From positions 248,001 through 312,000 of the forward strand of contig NZ_JABAID010000001.1 in assembly GCF_012641335.1 (NCBI RefSeq): a DNA stretch of 64,000 bases. The letters run 5' to 3'. Position numbers and translations under genes: made by a program. Source of the stretch: Novosphingobium sp. ERN07. GTDB taxonomy: Bacteria > Pseudomonadota > Alphaproteobacteria > Sphingomonadales > Sphingomonadaceae. The notes beneath the pieces are model-generated. The model was given only the letters and a program-made list of their open reading frames with translations. It did no database searches and was not told the DNA's origin. This document shows positions 38,170 through 46,186 of the stretch, piece by piece. Numbering within the stretch: position 1 is the stretch's first letter; each line of letters starts with the position of its first letter.

Positions 38170-39386
38170 TCCTGCTTCGTCAGCAGCGATGCGCCTTTGA
38201 GGAACAGCGCCAAGGTCAGCACCGAAATGCCCGCCGACAGCAGCATCGGCATCCCCGGCAGGTGAACCACCGCATCAGGGCCGCTGAACCGCTCCAGCGT
38301 TTGGGTATAGATCGGGGGGCCAATGATCGCCGCGATGGAACCGATGGACTGGACCGCGCCCTGCAATTCGCCCTGGCTGCGCGCATCCACCGCGCGGCTG
38401 TTGTACGCGGATATCGGCGGCTGCACGAACCCTTGCAGCGATCCCACGGCGATGGCCAGATAGACCTGCCACGTCTCTACCGCCAGCACATAGAGCACGG
38501 CCGAAACACATAGGCCCGCCACGCCCAGCATCACCGCGCGCCGCTCTCCCAGTTTCGGCAGGAACAGGCGCAAGGCGACGCCCTGCACCAGCGCGCTGGT
38601 AAAGCCGACCATCGCCAGCGCCAGCCCTACCTGCCCAGTGGTGAAGCCATAGGCCGCAATCGCGAAATAGGGCCAGACCGCCGGGTAAACGACATGCGCC
38701 AGTTGCCACATGCCCAGCGCCGCCACGAACCACAGTACGGTGGGACTTTGCCCTTTGAGCGCCCGCAATGATGACAGCGCATTTGCCTTGCGCCACTCGA
38801 AAGGGCGGCGGTTTTCCAGCGCGAGCGATTCCTTCAAGAAAAAGAAGCCGAACGCCGCGTTGGCCAGCGCCAGTCCTGCCGCCGCAAAGAACGGCAGCCG
38901 CGCATCGACCGAGCCGAGCAAGCCGCCCAATGCCGGGCCGACGACGAAGCCGATGCCGAATGCAAGGCCCATCATACCGAAATTGGCGGCGCGCTTTTCG
39001 GGCGGGGTGACATCGGCAATATAGGCGTATCCAGCGGAGAAGCTGGCTCCCGTGACGCCCGCCAGCAGCCGTCCGATCACCAGCCAGCCGAAATTGGGGG
39101 CCAAAGCCTGCAACAGATAGTCCAAGCCCAGCATCAAAACCGCGCCAAGCAGCACGGGCCTGCGTCCAAAGCGGTCCGAAAGGTTGCCAATCACCGGCGC
39201 AAAGACGAACTGCATCGCCGCATAGCCAGCGCCCAACCACCCTGCATAACCCGCCGCCGTGCCGACATCGACATGGGTCAGGTCCATGATCAGGCCGGGC
39301 AGCACCGGCGCGACGATGCCGAAGCCCAGCATGTCGATCAGGACAATCGCAAAGACGATCCCGAAAGAGGCGCGCGCACCCTTCAT
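38142..39386 (-). CDS. MFS efflux transporter, TetA-like
   Basis: 414 residues and about 12 membrane segments. The MFS motif A is GNLSDRFGRRPVLL between helices 2 and 3, and the antiporter motif C is GFVVGPALGGLLG in helix 5. Together with MLGFGIVAPVLPG at the start this fits the drug:H+ antiporter (TCR/Tet) subfamily. The stop codon overlaps the end of the HNH gene by 28 bases. It follows the nitronate monooxygenase gene with a 4-base gap, so the two are probably one operon. The exported compound is unknown; tetracycline resistance should not be assumed. Confidence 0.85.
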   Translation of the reverse strand: MKGARASFGIVFAIVLIDMLGFGIVAPVLPGLIMDLTHVDVGTAAGYAGWLGAGYAAMQFVFAPVIGNLSDRFGRRPVLLGAVLMLGLDYLLQALAPNFGWLVIGRLLAGVTGASFSAGYAYIADVTPPEKRAANFGMMGLAFGIGFVVGPALGGLLGSVDARLPFFAAAGLALANAAFGFFFLKESLALENRRPFEWRKANALSSLRALKGQSPTVLWFVAALGMWQLAHVVYPAVWPYFAIAAYGFTTGQVGLALAMVGFTSALVQGVALRLFLPKLGERRAVMLGVAGLCVSAVLYVLAVETWQVYLAIAVGSLQGFVQPPISAYNSRAVDARSQGELQGAVQSIGSIAAIIGPPIYTQTLERFSGPDAVVHLPGMPMLLSAGISVLTLALFLKGASLLTKQDQLSSSTSQ

Positions 39387-39390
39387 CCGG

Positions 39391-40401
39391 TCAGCGGCGC
39401 GAAAGCGCGTCCTCGCTCTGTGCCATCAGTTGCGCGATGATATCGGCCACCGGCTCTTCAGCGTTGACCATACCCACCGATTGCCCGGCCATGATCGAGC
39501 CGCGTTCCACATCCCCGTCGATCACCGCGCGGCGCAGGGCACCTGCCCAGAAATGCTCGATCTCAAGCTGGGCGGCCGCCATATCGACCTCGCCCGCGTC
39601 CAGCTTCTTGGCCACTTCCACCTGCTTGGCAGTGAACTCTTCGGTGCCCTTGTTCTTCAGCGCGCGGACCGGGATCACCGGCAGGCGCGGATCGACCTGA
39701 ACAGAGGCAACCGCATCGCGCGCATTGCCCCGGAAGAACGCCGCCTTGAACGCGGGGTGCGCGATGGATTCAGTCGCGCAGGCAAAGCGCGTGCCGAGCT
39801 GGACGCCCGAAGCGCCCATTTCCAGATAGCTCGCCACCATCTCGCCCCGGCCAATACCGCCCGCTACGAAGACGACGTATTCTTCGGCCAGCGCGGGCAG
39901 GAATTCCTGCGCGAGCACCGACGTGGAAACAGGGCCGATGTGCCCGCCCGCTTCCGATCCCTCGATCACCAGCGCATCCGCGCCCGAGCGCAGCAGTTTC
40001 TTTGCCAGCGCCAGCGTGGGCGCGAACACCAGAACCTTGGCACCGAAAGCCTTGATCGCCTCGACGCTGCCCTTGGGCGGAATGCCGCCTGCCAGCACGA
40101 CATGGCCGACCTGATGCTTGGCACAAACCGCGATCAGATCGAACAGCATCGGGTGCATGGTGATCAGGTTCACGCCAAAAGGCTTTGCGGTCAGTGCCTT
40201 GGTCGCCGCGATCTCTACGTCGAGCAGTTCGGGCGTCATCGCGCCGCAGGCGATCACGCCAAAGCCGCCCGCGTTGCTGATGGCCGAAACGAGATTGCGT
40301 TCCGAAACCCAGCTCATCGCCCCGCACAAAATGGCGTGTTCGGTGCCCAGAAATTCGGCACCACGGCGCATCAGGGCAGAGGTTTGGGGCGTTGCGGTCA
40401 T
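39391..40401 (-). CDS. Nitronate monooxygenase (FMN-dependent)
   Basis: 336 residues. The family pattern ILCGAMSWVSERNLVSAISNAGGFGVIACG, VNLITMHPM, VLVFAPTLALAKKLLRSGADALVIEGSEAGGHIG and FVAGGIGRGEMVASYLEMGASGVQLGTRFACATES, with the catalytic histidine in SEAGGHIG, marks the 2-nitropropane dioxygenase/nitronate monooxygenase group. Some members reduce enoyl groups (FabK-like), so enoyl-ACP reductase cannot be ruled out. It heads a two-gene operon with the MFS pump. The intergenic stretch upstream carries the predicted small RNA on the opposite strand. Confidence 0.85.
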   Translation of the reverse strand: MTATPQTSALMRRGAEFLGTEHAILCGAMSWVSERNLVSAISNAGGFGVIACGAMTPELLDVEIAATKALTAKPFGVNLITMHPMLFDLIAVCAKHQVGHVVLAGGIPPKGSVEAIKAFGAKVLVFAPTLALAKKLLRSGADALVIEGSEAGGHIGPVSTSVLAQEFLPALAEEYVVFVAGGIGRGEMVASYLEMGASGVQLGTRFACATESIAHPAFKAAFFRGNARDAVASVQVDPRLPVIPVRALKNKGTEEFTAKQVEVAKKLDAGEVDMAAAQLEIEHFWAGALRRAVIDGDVERGSIMAGQSVGMVNAEEPVADIIAQLMAQSEDALSRR

Positions 40402-40570
40402 TATGGTGTGGTTCCGTGCGATAGTCCGGCGCGCGCTTTAGGGCTGGTTCGTGTCGGCAACAAGGCAAGACTTGCACCACACGCATCAGTACTTGATCAA
40501 CCGCAACGATCACTCTGTCCACATCAATGCGTTTTACCGATCAATCGCATGGAGGTATCTCATTGGCATA

Positions 40571-40672
40571 GCCCAGAGCCGCAATGCTCAGATCTCCCCC
40601 TCATCGGGCTGGCTCAGGGTCGCACCCCGTCTTCCGGCATTGGATCGGCCGGAAGACGGGGTTTTGCTTTTG
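40571..40672 (+). ncRNA. Candidate small RNA: hairpin with CU-rich loop plus terminator
   Basis: This stretch is in the 300-base gap (40402-40702) with no supported ORF. A first hairpin pairs GCCCAGAGCC (40571-40580) with GGCTCAGGGT (40611-40620), nearly complementary (9 of 10 with one G-U). Its loop holds an unpaired CU-rich run (ATCTCCCCCTCATC) resembling an anti-Shine-Dalgarno segment. A second hairpin (40624-40662) with 14-15 GC-rich pairs and TTTTGCTTTT follows, a textbook terminator with no plus-strand gene upstream to explain it. No convincing promoter was located. The structure suggests a trans-acting sRNA about 100 nucleotides long, unproven. Confidence 0.5.
40624..40672 (+). terminator. 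Strong Rho-independent terminator
   Basis: ACCCCGTCTTCCGGC and its complement around a nine-base loop, followed by TTTTGCTTTTG. On the minus strand no T-run follows the stem, so the direction is plus. There is no plus-strand gene ahead of it; see the small RNA candidate. Confidence 0.85.
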
Positions 40673-40702
40673 CATGCCGTCTGGGTGGCGTAAGCGCTGC
40701 GG

Positions 40703-41392
40703 ATGAGCGATACCGCACCTGCCCGCACCCCTACCGGCCAAACCCTTGATCGCGCTGCCGTGGCCGATCTTGCGCGGCAGGGCGCGCACCACCTGATCGA
40801 ATGCGACCTGACGGAAGCAGACCTTTCGAAGATCGATCTTTCGGGCTGGACGTTCGAACGCTGCAATCTGCGCCATGCCGATTTTGCGGGCTCAAAGTTG
40901 AACCGCACGACCTGGCGCGGGTGCAAAGGCCCCTTTGCCAATTTTACCGGGGCGGACCTTGACGAAGCCGTGATCGCGGCATCCGATTTCAACAACGCCG
41001 TATTCCGCCGCGCCAACATTGCATCGGCGCGTATTACCGCATCGCGGATGACCGGGGCGGATTTCCACATGGCCAAGGGTATGGATTTCCGTTTCGAGGA
41101 GGTTCTGCTTGTCGGCGCGCGCCTGCCCGGTCTTTCGTTTCGCAAGGAAGTGCTCCAGCGCCTCGATCTGGCGCAGGCAGACCTTGCGAAGTGCGATTTT
41201 CGCGGCGCGGTGTTCGAAGGCTGTTCGCTGCGCGAAGCCAACCTCGATGGCGCACAGTTCAGCGGTGCAGACTTGCGCGGCGCGGATCTGGGCGGATTGC
41301 AACTGGACGACGCCCGCGTCTTCCGCGGCGCGGTGATATCGCGCGAACAGGCAGAGCAGTTGCTTTCGGGCTGGGGCCTGCTCATACGGTGA
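40703..41392 (+). CDS. Pentapeptide-repeat protein, Qnr/MfpA-like
   Basis: 229 residues made mostly of pentapeptide repeats of the A(D/N)LXX type (CDLTEADLSKIDLSGWTF, ADFAGSKLN, ANFTGADLDEAV), which fold into a right-handed beta-helix. The C-terminus ends in FRGAVISREQAEQLLSGWGLLI, a helix resembling the dimerisation tail of Qnr and MfpA proteins that mimic DNA and protect gyrase from quinolones. That similarity is by eye; many pentapeptide proteins have other roles. The gene starts 31 bases after the small RNA terminator, so it may share regulation with it, and gyrB is in the same window. Confidence 0.8.
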   Translation: MSDTAPARTPTGQTLDRAAVADLARQGAHHLIECDLTEADLSKIDLSGWTFERCNLRHADFAGSKLNRTTWRGCKGPFANFTGADLDEAVIAASDFNNAVFRRANIASARITASRMTGADFHMAKGMDFRFEEVLLVGARLPGLSFRKEVLQRLDLAQADLAKCDFRGAVFEGCSLREANLDGAQFSGADLRGADLGGLQLDDARVFRGAVISREQAEQLLSGWGLLIR

Positions 41393-41420
41393 TCACGGCA
41401 GACTGAAGGGGCGGCAGGAC

Positions 41421-43043
41421 ATGATGCGGATGCACCGCCCACCCCCCGGCCTGATCCCCCGCGTCGCTTTGGCACTTGCGATAGGCGTGATCGCGCTCGC
41501 GCTGTGGCGGCTTGCGGCCAGTCTTGCGATAAACAGTTTCTGGCAGGACGAACTGTTCTCGATGAATCTCGCGCAGGTGCCGCATTTTGCACAGATGCTG
41601 CGCAGCGCCGCGTCCGACACGCATCCGCCCACCTTCTACGCCCTGCTGTGGGGATGGACGCGCCTTTCCGGTTTCGGCGAAGTTGGTGCCCGGCTGCTGC
41701 CGATGCTGTGCTCGATTGGCCTGCTAACAGCGATCCTCCTGCTGCCCCGGCCCGGCATAGGCGTGCTGCCTCGGCTGTTCGTGGCGGCGCTGGTGGCGAC
41801 AAGCCATTTCTGGAACGAACATGCGGGCGAAGTGCGGTCCTATGCGCTGGCGGCACTGCTGCTTGCCGTGGCCGCGCTTGCCTCGTCCCGGATCGTTGCC
41901 GCGCCGACGGTCACGCGGAAATGGCAGATCACGCTTGTCCTTTCCGCAACGCTTGCCGCCGCAACGCACCTCTTCGCGCTCTATGCGGCGACATGGCTGG
42001 CGCTGGCTCTGGTCGTGCTGCGAACCGACCAGTGGCGAACGGCGCTCGGCGCGATCGCTGGCGTCGTTCTCGCAGGGGCGGCCTATTCCACGCAGATTCT
42101 GCTGTTCCACGATTTCGGCAATTCGGGACTGCTGTTCGCCCCCACTCCCGCTTTCCTGCTGAACCATGTGATGATCGGCCTGCGCTCTGCCGGGCTGCCT
42201 ATGCTGCTGGGTTGCGCCATGCTGGCTGGTCTGGTCACCCTAGGGACTGCCGCGCGGCGCGGATTTGCCGACCGGGAAGACCGCGCCACTACGCTGCACG
42301 ACCTTGCGCTTCTGGCCGGGCCGCTTGTGGTAACGCTGGCGGGCCTCGCCGTAACGCTCATCGTGCCCAGCCTGAACTATCGCGGGCCGCAAGTTGGCCT
42401 GGCGCTAGGCTGGTGCGGGTTGATTGGCCTGATCGACCGGGCCATGCGCCAACAGCCCCGCCTTGTGCCCGCCGCTCTGCTGGCGGCGCTGGCGATCACC
42501 GGTGCATGGCTGCTGTCTTGGCAGGGACTGCGCCCGCTGCCCAGCCGCCCGGACTTTCGCGAACTGGCCCGGCAGCTTGCCGCCCAGCCCGCCTGTGCCG
42601 GTGCGGTCATTCCCGTGCTGCGCGATGTGGACGCAGCCGAAGACATCGCATCAGATGGCACCGGAATGCGCACCCTGCTCCGCGAACGCTTCGGCTTTTA
42701 CGACACTGCTGGCCAGCGCTTCGAACCGTTCACGCTGGTGCGCGGTGAATATAACGCCGCCACCGCCCCGCGCAGCTTGCTGGCTGCCCGCATTGCGGGG
42801 CAGGACGCTTGCAAGGTCATCGCCGCGACGGCGGACGTGCGCGGCTATGCTCCCATCAAGATCGAAAGCGCCCTACGCGCCGCAATAGCCGATAACGCCG
42901 GTGACCCGGCACGACTGGAAGCGCGATGGCTGGTCTGGCACGTCGACGCGCATCCCGATCAACCGGTGCGCTCAATCGCGCTGTTCACCCTGCGTCAGCC
43001 GACCGCCAACGAAAAAGCCCCGACTTTTCAGCCGGGGCCTTGA
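41421..43043 (+). CDS. Membrane glycosyltransferase-like protein (GT-C fold type)
   Basis: 540 residues with about 10-11 membrane segments. The first loop carries NSFWQDELFSM with the acidic pair typical of GT-C enzymes, and SDTHPPTFYALLWGWTRLSGFGEVGARLLPML resembles the dolichyl-phosphate mannosyltransferase/ArnT group. The last ~150 residues are a soluble domain (CAGAVIPVLRDVDAAEDI). Such proteins transfer a sugar from a lipid carrier to lipid A or surface polymers; donor and acceptor are unknown. The final bases of the ORF contain the lysC terminator (43011-43038) in reverse orientation. ATG 41421 or 41424. Confidence 0.7.
   Translation: MMRMHRPPPGLIPRVALALAIGVIALALWRLAASLAINSFWQDELFSMNLAQVPHFAQMLRSAASDTHPPTFYALLWGWTRLSGFGEVGARLLPMLCSIGLLTAILLLPRPGIGVLPRLFVAALVATSHFWNEHAGEVRSYALAALLLAVAALASSRIVAAPTVTRKWQITLVLSATLAAATHLFALYAATWLALALVVLRTDQWRTALGAIAGVVLAGAAYSTQILLFHDFGNSGLLFAPTPAFLLNHVMIGLRSAGLPMLLGCAMLAGLVTLGTAARRGFADREDRATTLHDLALLAGPLVVTLAGLAVTLIVPSLNYRGPQVGLALGWCGLIGLIDRAMRQQPRLVPAALLAALAITGAWLLSWQGLRPLPSRPDFRELARQLAAQPACAGAVIPVLRDVDAAEDIASDGTGMRTLLRERFGFYDTAGQRFEPFTLVRGEYNAATAPRSLLAARIAGQDACKVIAATADVRGYAPIKIESALRAAIADNAGDPARLEARWLVWHVDAHPDQPVRSIALFTLRQPTANEKAPTFQPGP
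43011..43038 (-). terminator. Terminator after lysC, inside the end of the membrane protein gene
   Basis: On the minus strand GGCCCCGGC and GTCGGGGC stems are followed by TTTTTCG. It lies within the last codons of the plus-strand gene, so the same bases serve both. Confidence 0.7.
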
Positions 43044-43065
43044 TCGAGCAATAAGAGAAAACGGC

Positions 43066-44322
43066 TTATTCGCCGTCCATCTCATAGGCCGTGTGCAGAA
43101 CGCGAACCGCCAGTTCGGTTTCGTCCTCGTCGATCAGCACCGAAACCTTGATTTCGCTGGTGGTGATGGCCTGGATGTTGATGCCCCGATCAGCCAGCGC
43201 GCGGAACATGGTGCTGGCAACGCCGGCGTGGCTGCGCATACCAACGCCGACGACGCTGATCTTGGCAACCTTGCTGTTCGACAGCATTCGGTAATACCCG
43301 ATGGTGTCCTTGCGCTCTTCCAGCAGCGCCTGCGTGCGGGCCAGATCAGAGATCGGCACGGTGAAGGTGACATCCGTCTCGCCTTTGTCCTTGGCGATAT
43401 TCTGGATAATCATGTCGACGTTGATGTTGGCCGCTGCCAGCGGGCCGAAGATCGCGGCGACCGCGCCCGGACGGTCCGAGATGCGCGTCAGAGTGATCTT
43501 GGCTTCGTTCTTGTCGGCAGCGATGCCGGTGATGAGCTGGCGTTCCATATCGAGTCCTTCAAGCTCTTCGTCAGAGACAATCATTGTGCCGGGAATCGTA
43601 TCAGCGGCGGGGGCATCGTCATCGATGAACGAGGACAGCACCTGCACGCGCACGCCTTCCTTCATGGCAAGGCTGACCGAACGGGTCTGCAAAACCTTGG
43701 AACCGACCGAGGCCAGTTCGAGCATTTCTTCATACGTGACGTTCTTGAGCTTGCGCGCCTTGGCCACGATGCGCGGGTCTGTGGTGTAGACCCCATCGAC
43801 GTCGGTGTAGATGTCGCAGCGATCAGCCTTGACCGCAGCCGCAACCGCCACCGCAGACGTATCCGAACCGCCACGGCCCAGCGTGGTTACGCGGCCCGTG
43901 GGCGCAACGCCCTGAAAGCCCGGAATAACCGCGATTTCGCCGGAAGCCATGCTCGCCAGCATCGCTTCGGCATCGATATCCTCGATGCGCGCCTTGGCGT
44001 GGGCATCGTCGGTCTTGATCGGCACCTGCCAGCCCAGCCACGACCGCGCCTTGCAGCCCAGTGCCTGCAAGTGCATCGCCAGAAGACCGGACGTGACCTG
44101 TTCGCCACTGGCGACAACCACGTCGTATTCGGCGGGATCGTACAGCGGGTTGGCTTCACGGCAGAAATTGACAAGGCGGTCGGTCTCGCCCGCCATTGCC
44201 GATACGACCACCGCAACCTCGTGGCCTGCCGCCTGCTGGCGCTGCACGATGCGCGCCACGCGGCGGATGCGCTCGGTTCCGGCCATCGAAGTGCCGCCGA
44301 ATTTCATCACGATGCGGGCCAA
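43066..44322 (-). CDS. lysC: Aspartate kinase
   Basis: First step of the aspartate pathway to lysine, threonine and methionine. The 418-residue product begins MARIVMKFGGTSMAG with the KFGGTS signature, has GRGGSDTSAVA and TDVDGVYTTDPRIV in the kinase domain, and two C-terminal ACT domains (from about residue 265) for feedback control by lysine and threonine. The start is TTG 44322, with AGGAG and good spacing before it; no ATG lies nearby in frame. It is divergent from ubiG. hom and dapB of the same pathway are elsewhere in the window. Confidence 0.96.
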   Translation of the reverse strand: MARIVMKFGGTSMAGTERIRRVARIVQRQQAAGHEVAVVVSAMAGETDRLVNFCREANPLYDPAEYDVVVASGEQVTSGLLAMHLQALGCKARSWLGWQVPIKTDDAHAKARIEDIDAEAMLASMASGEIAVIPGFQGVAPTGRVTTLGRGGSDTSAVAVAAAVKADRCDIYTDVDGVYTTDPRIVAKARKLKNVTYEEMLELASVGSKVLQTRSVSLAMKEGVRVQVLSSFIDDDAPAADTIPGTMIVSDEELEGLDMERQLITGIAADKNEAKITLTRISDRPGAVAAIFGPLAAANINVDMIIQNIAKDKGETDVTFTVPISDLARTQALLEERKDTIGYYRMLSNSKVAKISVVGVGMRSHAGVASTMFRALADRGINIQAITTSEIKVSVLIDEDETELAVRVLHTAYEMDGE

Positions 44323-44405
44323 GGGCTTGCTCCTGGAATCTCAACGAAAGAATCTTTCCCGCAAGTCCGGTAGAAAATGCGGCGCGGGCGCTTTAGGGAG
44401 GCCTT

Positions 44406-45158
44406 ATGAGCAATGCAACCTCTGCGCATACCATTCGCCCTCAAACGATCCGGGCGGATGAAGCCGCACATTTCGGCAAGCTGGCGGCGGACTGGTGGAA
44501 CCCCAAAGGGTCTTCCGCCATGCTGCACAAGCTGAACCCGGTCAGGCTGGGCTTTATCCGCGATGCTATCGACGCCCATTTCGGCAGCGATTCGCGTGGG
44601 GTTAAGCCGCTGGCCGGGCGGCGCGCGCTGGACGTTGGGTGTGGCGCAGGGCTGCTGTGCGAACCGCTGGCACGCCTTGGCGCAAGTGTGACCGGCGTGG
44701 ACGCGGCGAACGAAAACGTGGCCGTTGCCCGGCTCCATGCCGAAGGCGCAGGGCTTTCCATCGATTACCGTTGCGGCGATGTCGGCCAGCTTGGCCTTGC
44801 CGGATACGATCTGGTCACGTCGATGGAAGTGATCGAACATGTGGCCGACAAGGCCGCATTCATCGGCGCGCTGGAAGCCGCGCTTGCCGATGGCGGGCTG
44901 ATGATCCTTTCCACCCCCAACCGCACTACCCGATCGCGCCTGCTGCTGGTCGATGGGGCCGAAGGGCTGGGCATGGTGCCAAAGGGCACGCATCACTGGG
45001 ATGATTTCATCACGCCTGTCGAACTGCACGACCTGCTCGACGCGGCAGGCCTCAAAATGGGCAATCCGATGGGCATCGCGTGGAGCGTGTCACGCGGGCT
45101 GCATCTGTCAGACGATCTTGCGCTGAACTACATCGCCACCGTGACGCGGAAGGATTGA
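44406..45158 (+). CDS. ubiG: Ubiquinone biosynthesis O-methyltransferase
   Basis: Two O-methylations in ubiquinone synthesis. The 250-residue product has the SAM motif LDVGCGAGLLCEPLARLGA, the UbiG-specific AADWWNPKGSSAMLHKLNP near the start, EVIEHVADKAAF, and STPNRTTRSRLL. The ATG is preceded by GGGAGG. It is divergent from lysC with an 83-base gap and followed closely by the small SANT-like gene, so the two may be one transcript. Confidence 0.96.
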   Translation: MSNATSAHTIRPQTIRADEAAHFGKLAADWWNPKGSSAMLHKLNPVRLGFIRDAIDAHFGSDSRGVKPLAGRRALDVGCGAGLLCEPLARLGASVTGVDAANENVAVARLHAEGAGLSIDYRCGDVGQLGLAGYDLVTSMEVIEHVADKAAFIGALEAALADGGLMILSTPNRTTRSRLLLVDGAEGLGMVPKGTHHWDDFITPVELHDLLDAAGLKMGNPMGIAWSVSRGLHLSDDLALNYIATVTRKD

Positions 45159-45161
45159 ACG

Positions 45162-45344
45162 ATGGCCGCAGAACGCTTCGAACGCCACAAACAGGCGTGG
45201 ACCGCTGACGAGATCAGCAAGTTGCACACGTTGGCGAAGAAAGGCATGGCGCTCAAAGCCATCGCCAAGGCGCTGACCCGCAGCGAAGAATCGGTGAAGC
45301 AGCGCGCGAAGAACGATGGCTTGAGCATCGCCAAGCTGCGCTGA
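45162..45344 (+). CDS. Small helical protein, SANT/HTH-like
   Basis: 60 residues: MAAERFERHKQAWTADEISKL then TLAKKGMALKAIAKALTRSEESVKQRAKNDGLSI. The W-x(4)-EI-KL and AIAKAL-RSEESVKQRA elements look like a small helix-turn-helix or SANT-like domain, so DNA or nucleoid binding is possible. GGAAGGATTG precedes the ATG. It lies 3 bases after ubiG. Confidence 0.6.
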   Translation: MAAERFERHKQAWTADEISKLHTLAKKGMALKAIAKALTRSEESVKQRAKNDGLSIAKLR

Positions 45345-45347
45345 ACT

Positions 45348-45665
45348 TCATTTCCAGAACTGGTGGGCCAGATCCCAACCGTTCCAGCAGACGATCCCCA
45401 TCACCTGCAAAAACGCGATCATGTGAAGGTGGCTCACGAATGGCTGCTTGCGCGTCTTGTGACGGAACAGCTTGCGGCCAAGGTAAGCGCCCGGCGTTCC
45501 GCCAAGCAATGCCAGATGCAGCAACGTTGATTCGCTCGTCCGCCAGCGCCCGGTCTGCGCTTTCCACTTGTCGATGCCGAATGCCGCAAAGGCGAGGATG
45601 TTCAGCGCAGTCAGCGCCATTACGATATTGGCTGGCGTCAGCAGCGAGACGAGCAGGTCTTTCAT
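45348..45665 (-). CDS. DUF1294-family membrane protein
   Basis: 105 residues, three hydrophobic segments (ANIVMALTALNILAFAAFGIDKWKAQ, LLHLALLGGTPGAYLGRKLF, FLQVMGIVCWNGWDL) with the conserved FGIDKWKA, RTSESTLLHLALLGG and RHKTRKQPF blocks of DUF1294. Role unknown. It converges with the small SANT-like gene, three bases apart, and lies just after the thioesterase gene's stop on the same strand. Confidence 0.85.
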   Translation of the reverse strand: MKDLLVSLLTPANIVMALTALNILAFAAFGIDKWKAQTGRWRTSESTLLHLALLGGTPGAYLGRKLFRHKTRKQPFVSHLHMIAFLQVMGIVCWNGWDLAHQFWK

Positions 45666-45709
45666 CCGCGCAGCATTATCGGCGCAGGATCAACGAATCG
45701 TATAAAGCT

Positions 45710-46117
45710 TTATGTCAACGAAGACGGCAGGAACTTTTCCACCAGATCGCGTGCCAGCCGCGCCGGACGCAGCGTTTCGGCATCGAGGCAGCACCAGCTT
45801 GATTTTACCTCGGCCAGCACGTCTTCACCGCGCTTGATCACGGTTTCATAGAACGCCCGCGCGCCCTGCACTTTTTCAAGGATTACGTGGGCAATCACCG
45901 CATCGTCAAGAAACGTGGGGCGGCGATAGGTGATCTCGTGCTTCAGCGCGACCCACAGGTGCGCGGCAACCGCCTCTGCCGGAGCCAGCGCCTTCCAGTG
46001 GTCGATCACCGCGTCCTGCACCCATTTGAGGTAGGAGGCGTTGTTGACATGGCCCATGAAATCGATGTCGGCAGGGTCGACAGAAATCGGGACGAGATGG
46101 GGAATCGCGTTGCTCAC
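45710..46117 (-). CDS. 4HBT/YbgC-type acyl-CoA thioesterase
   Basis: 135 residues from GTG 46117. The hotdog fold signature is ISVDPADIDFMGHVNNASYLKWVQDAV with the catalytic aspartate, then VALKHEITYRRPTFLDDAVIAH and ARAFYETVIKRGEDVLAEVKSSWCCLDAET. Such enzymes hydrolyse acyl- or aryl-CoA thioesters. TTG 46165 would extend the N-terminus by 16 residues with no family match. It is likely read from a promoter upstream of the sirtuin gene or its own; the 69-base gap to cobB has no clear signal. Confidence 0.85.
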   Translation of the reverse strand: MSNAIPHLVPISVDPADIDFMGHVNNASYLKWVQDAVIDHWKALAPAEAVAAHLWVALKHEITYRRPTFLDDAVIAHVILEKVQGARAFYETVIKRGEDVLAEVKSSWCCLDAETLRPARLARDLVEKFLPSSLT

Positions 46118-46186
46118 ACTGATGTAGATAACACGATTCGCGCGCGCCGGGTAGAGCGGTGGCAATCCTTTTGCGCGAGCAACACT

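Noticed and set aside
38142..39386. Tetracycline-resistance gene
   Set aside because: The MFS protein has the Tet/drug antiporter motifs, but these are shared by many efflux pumps, so resistance is not claimed.
40525..40749. Short peptide frame through the predicted small RNA (MEVSHWHSPEP...)
   Set aside because: It runs through the terminator stem and has no family match; the RNA structure is a better explanation.
40703..41392. Confirmed quinolone-resistance Qnr gene
   Set aside because: The tail resembles Qnr/MfpA but pentapeptide proteins are diverse; no resistance function can be claimed from sequence.
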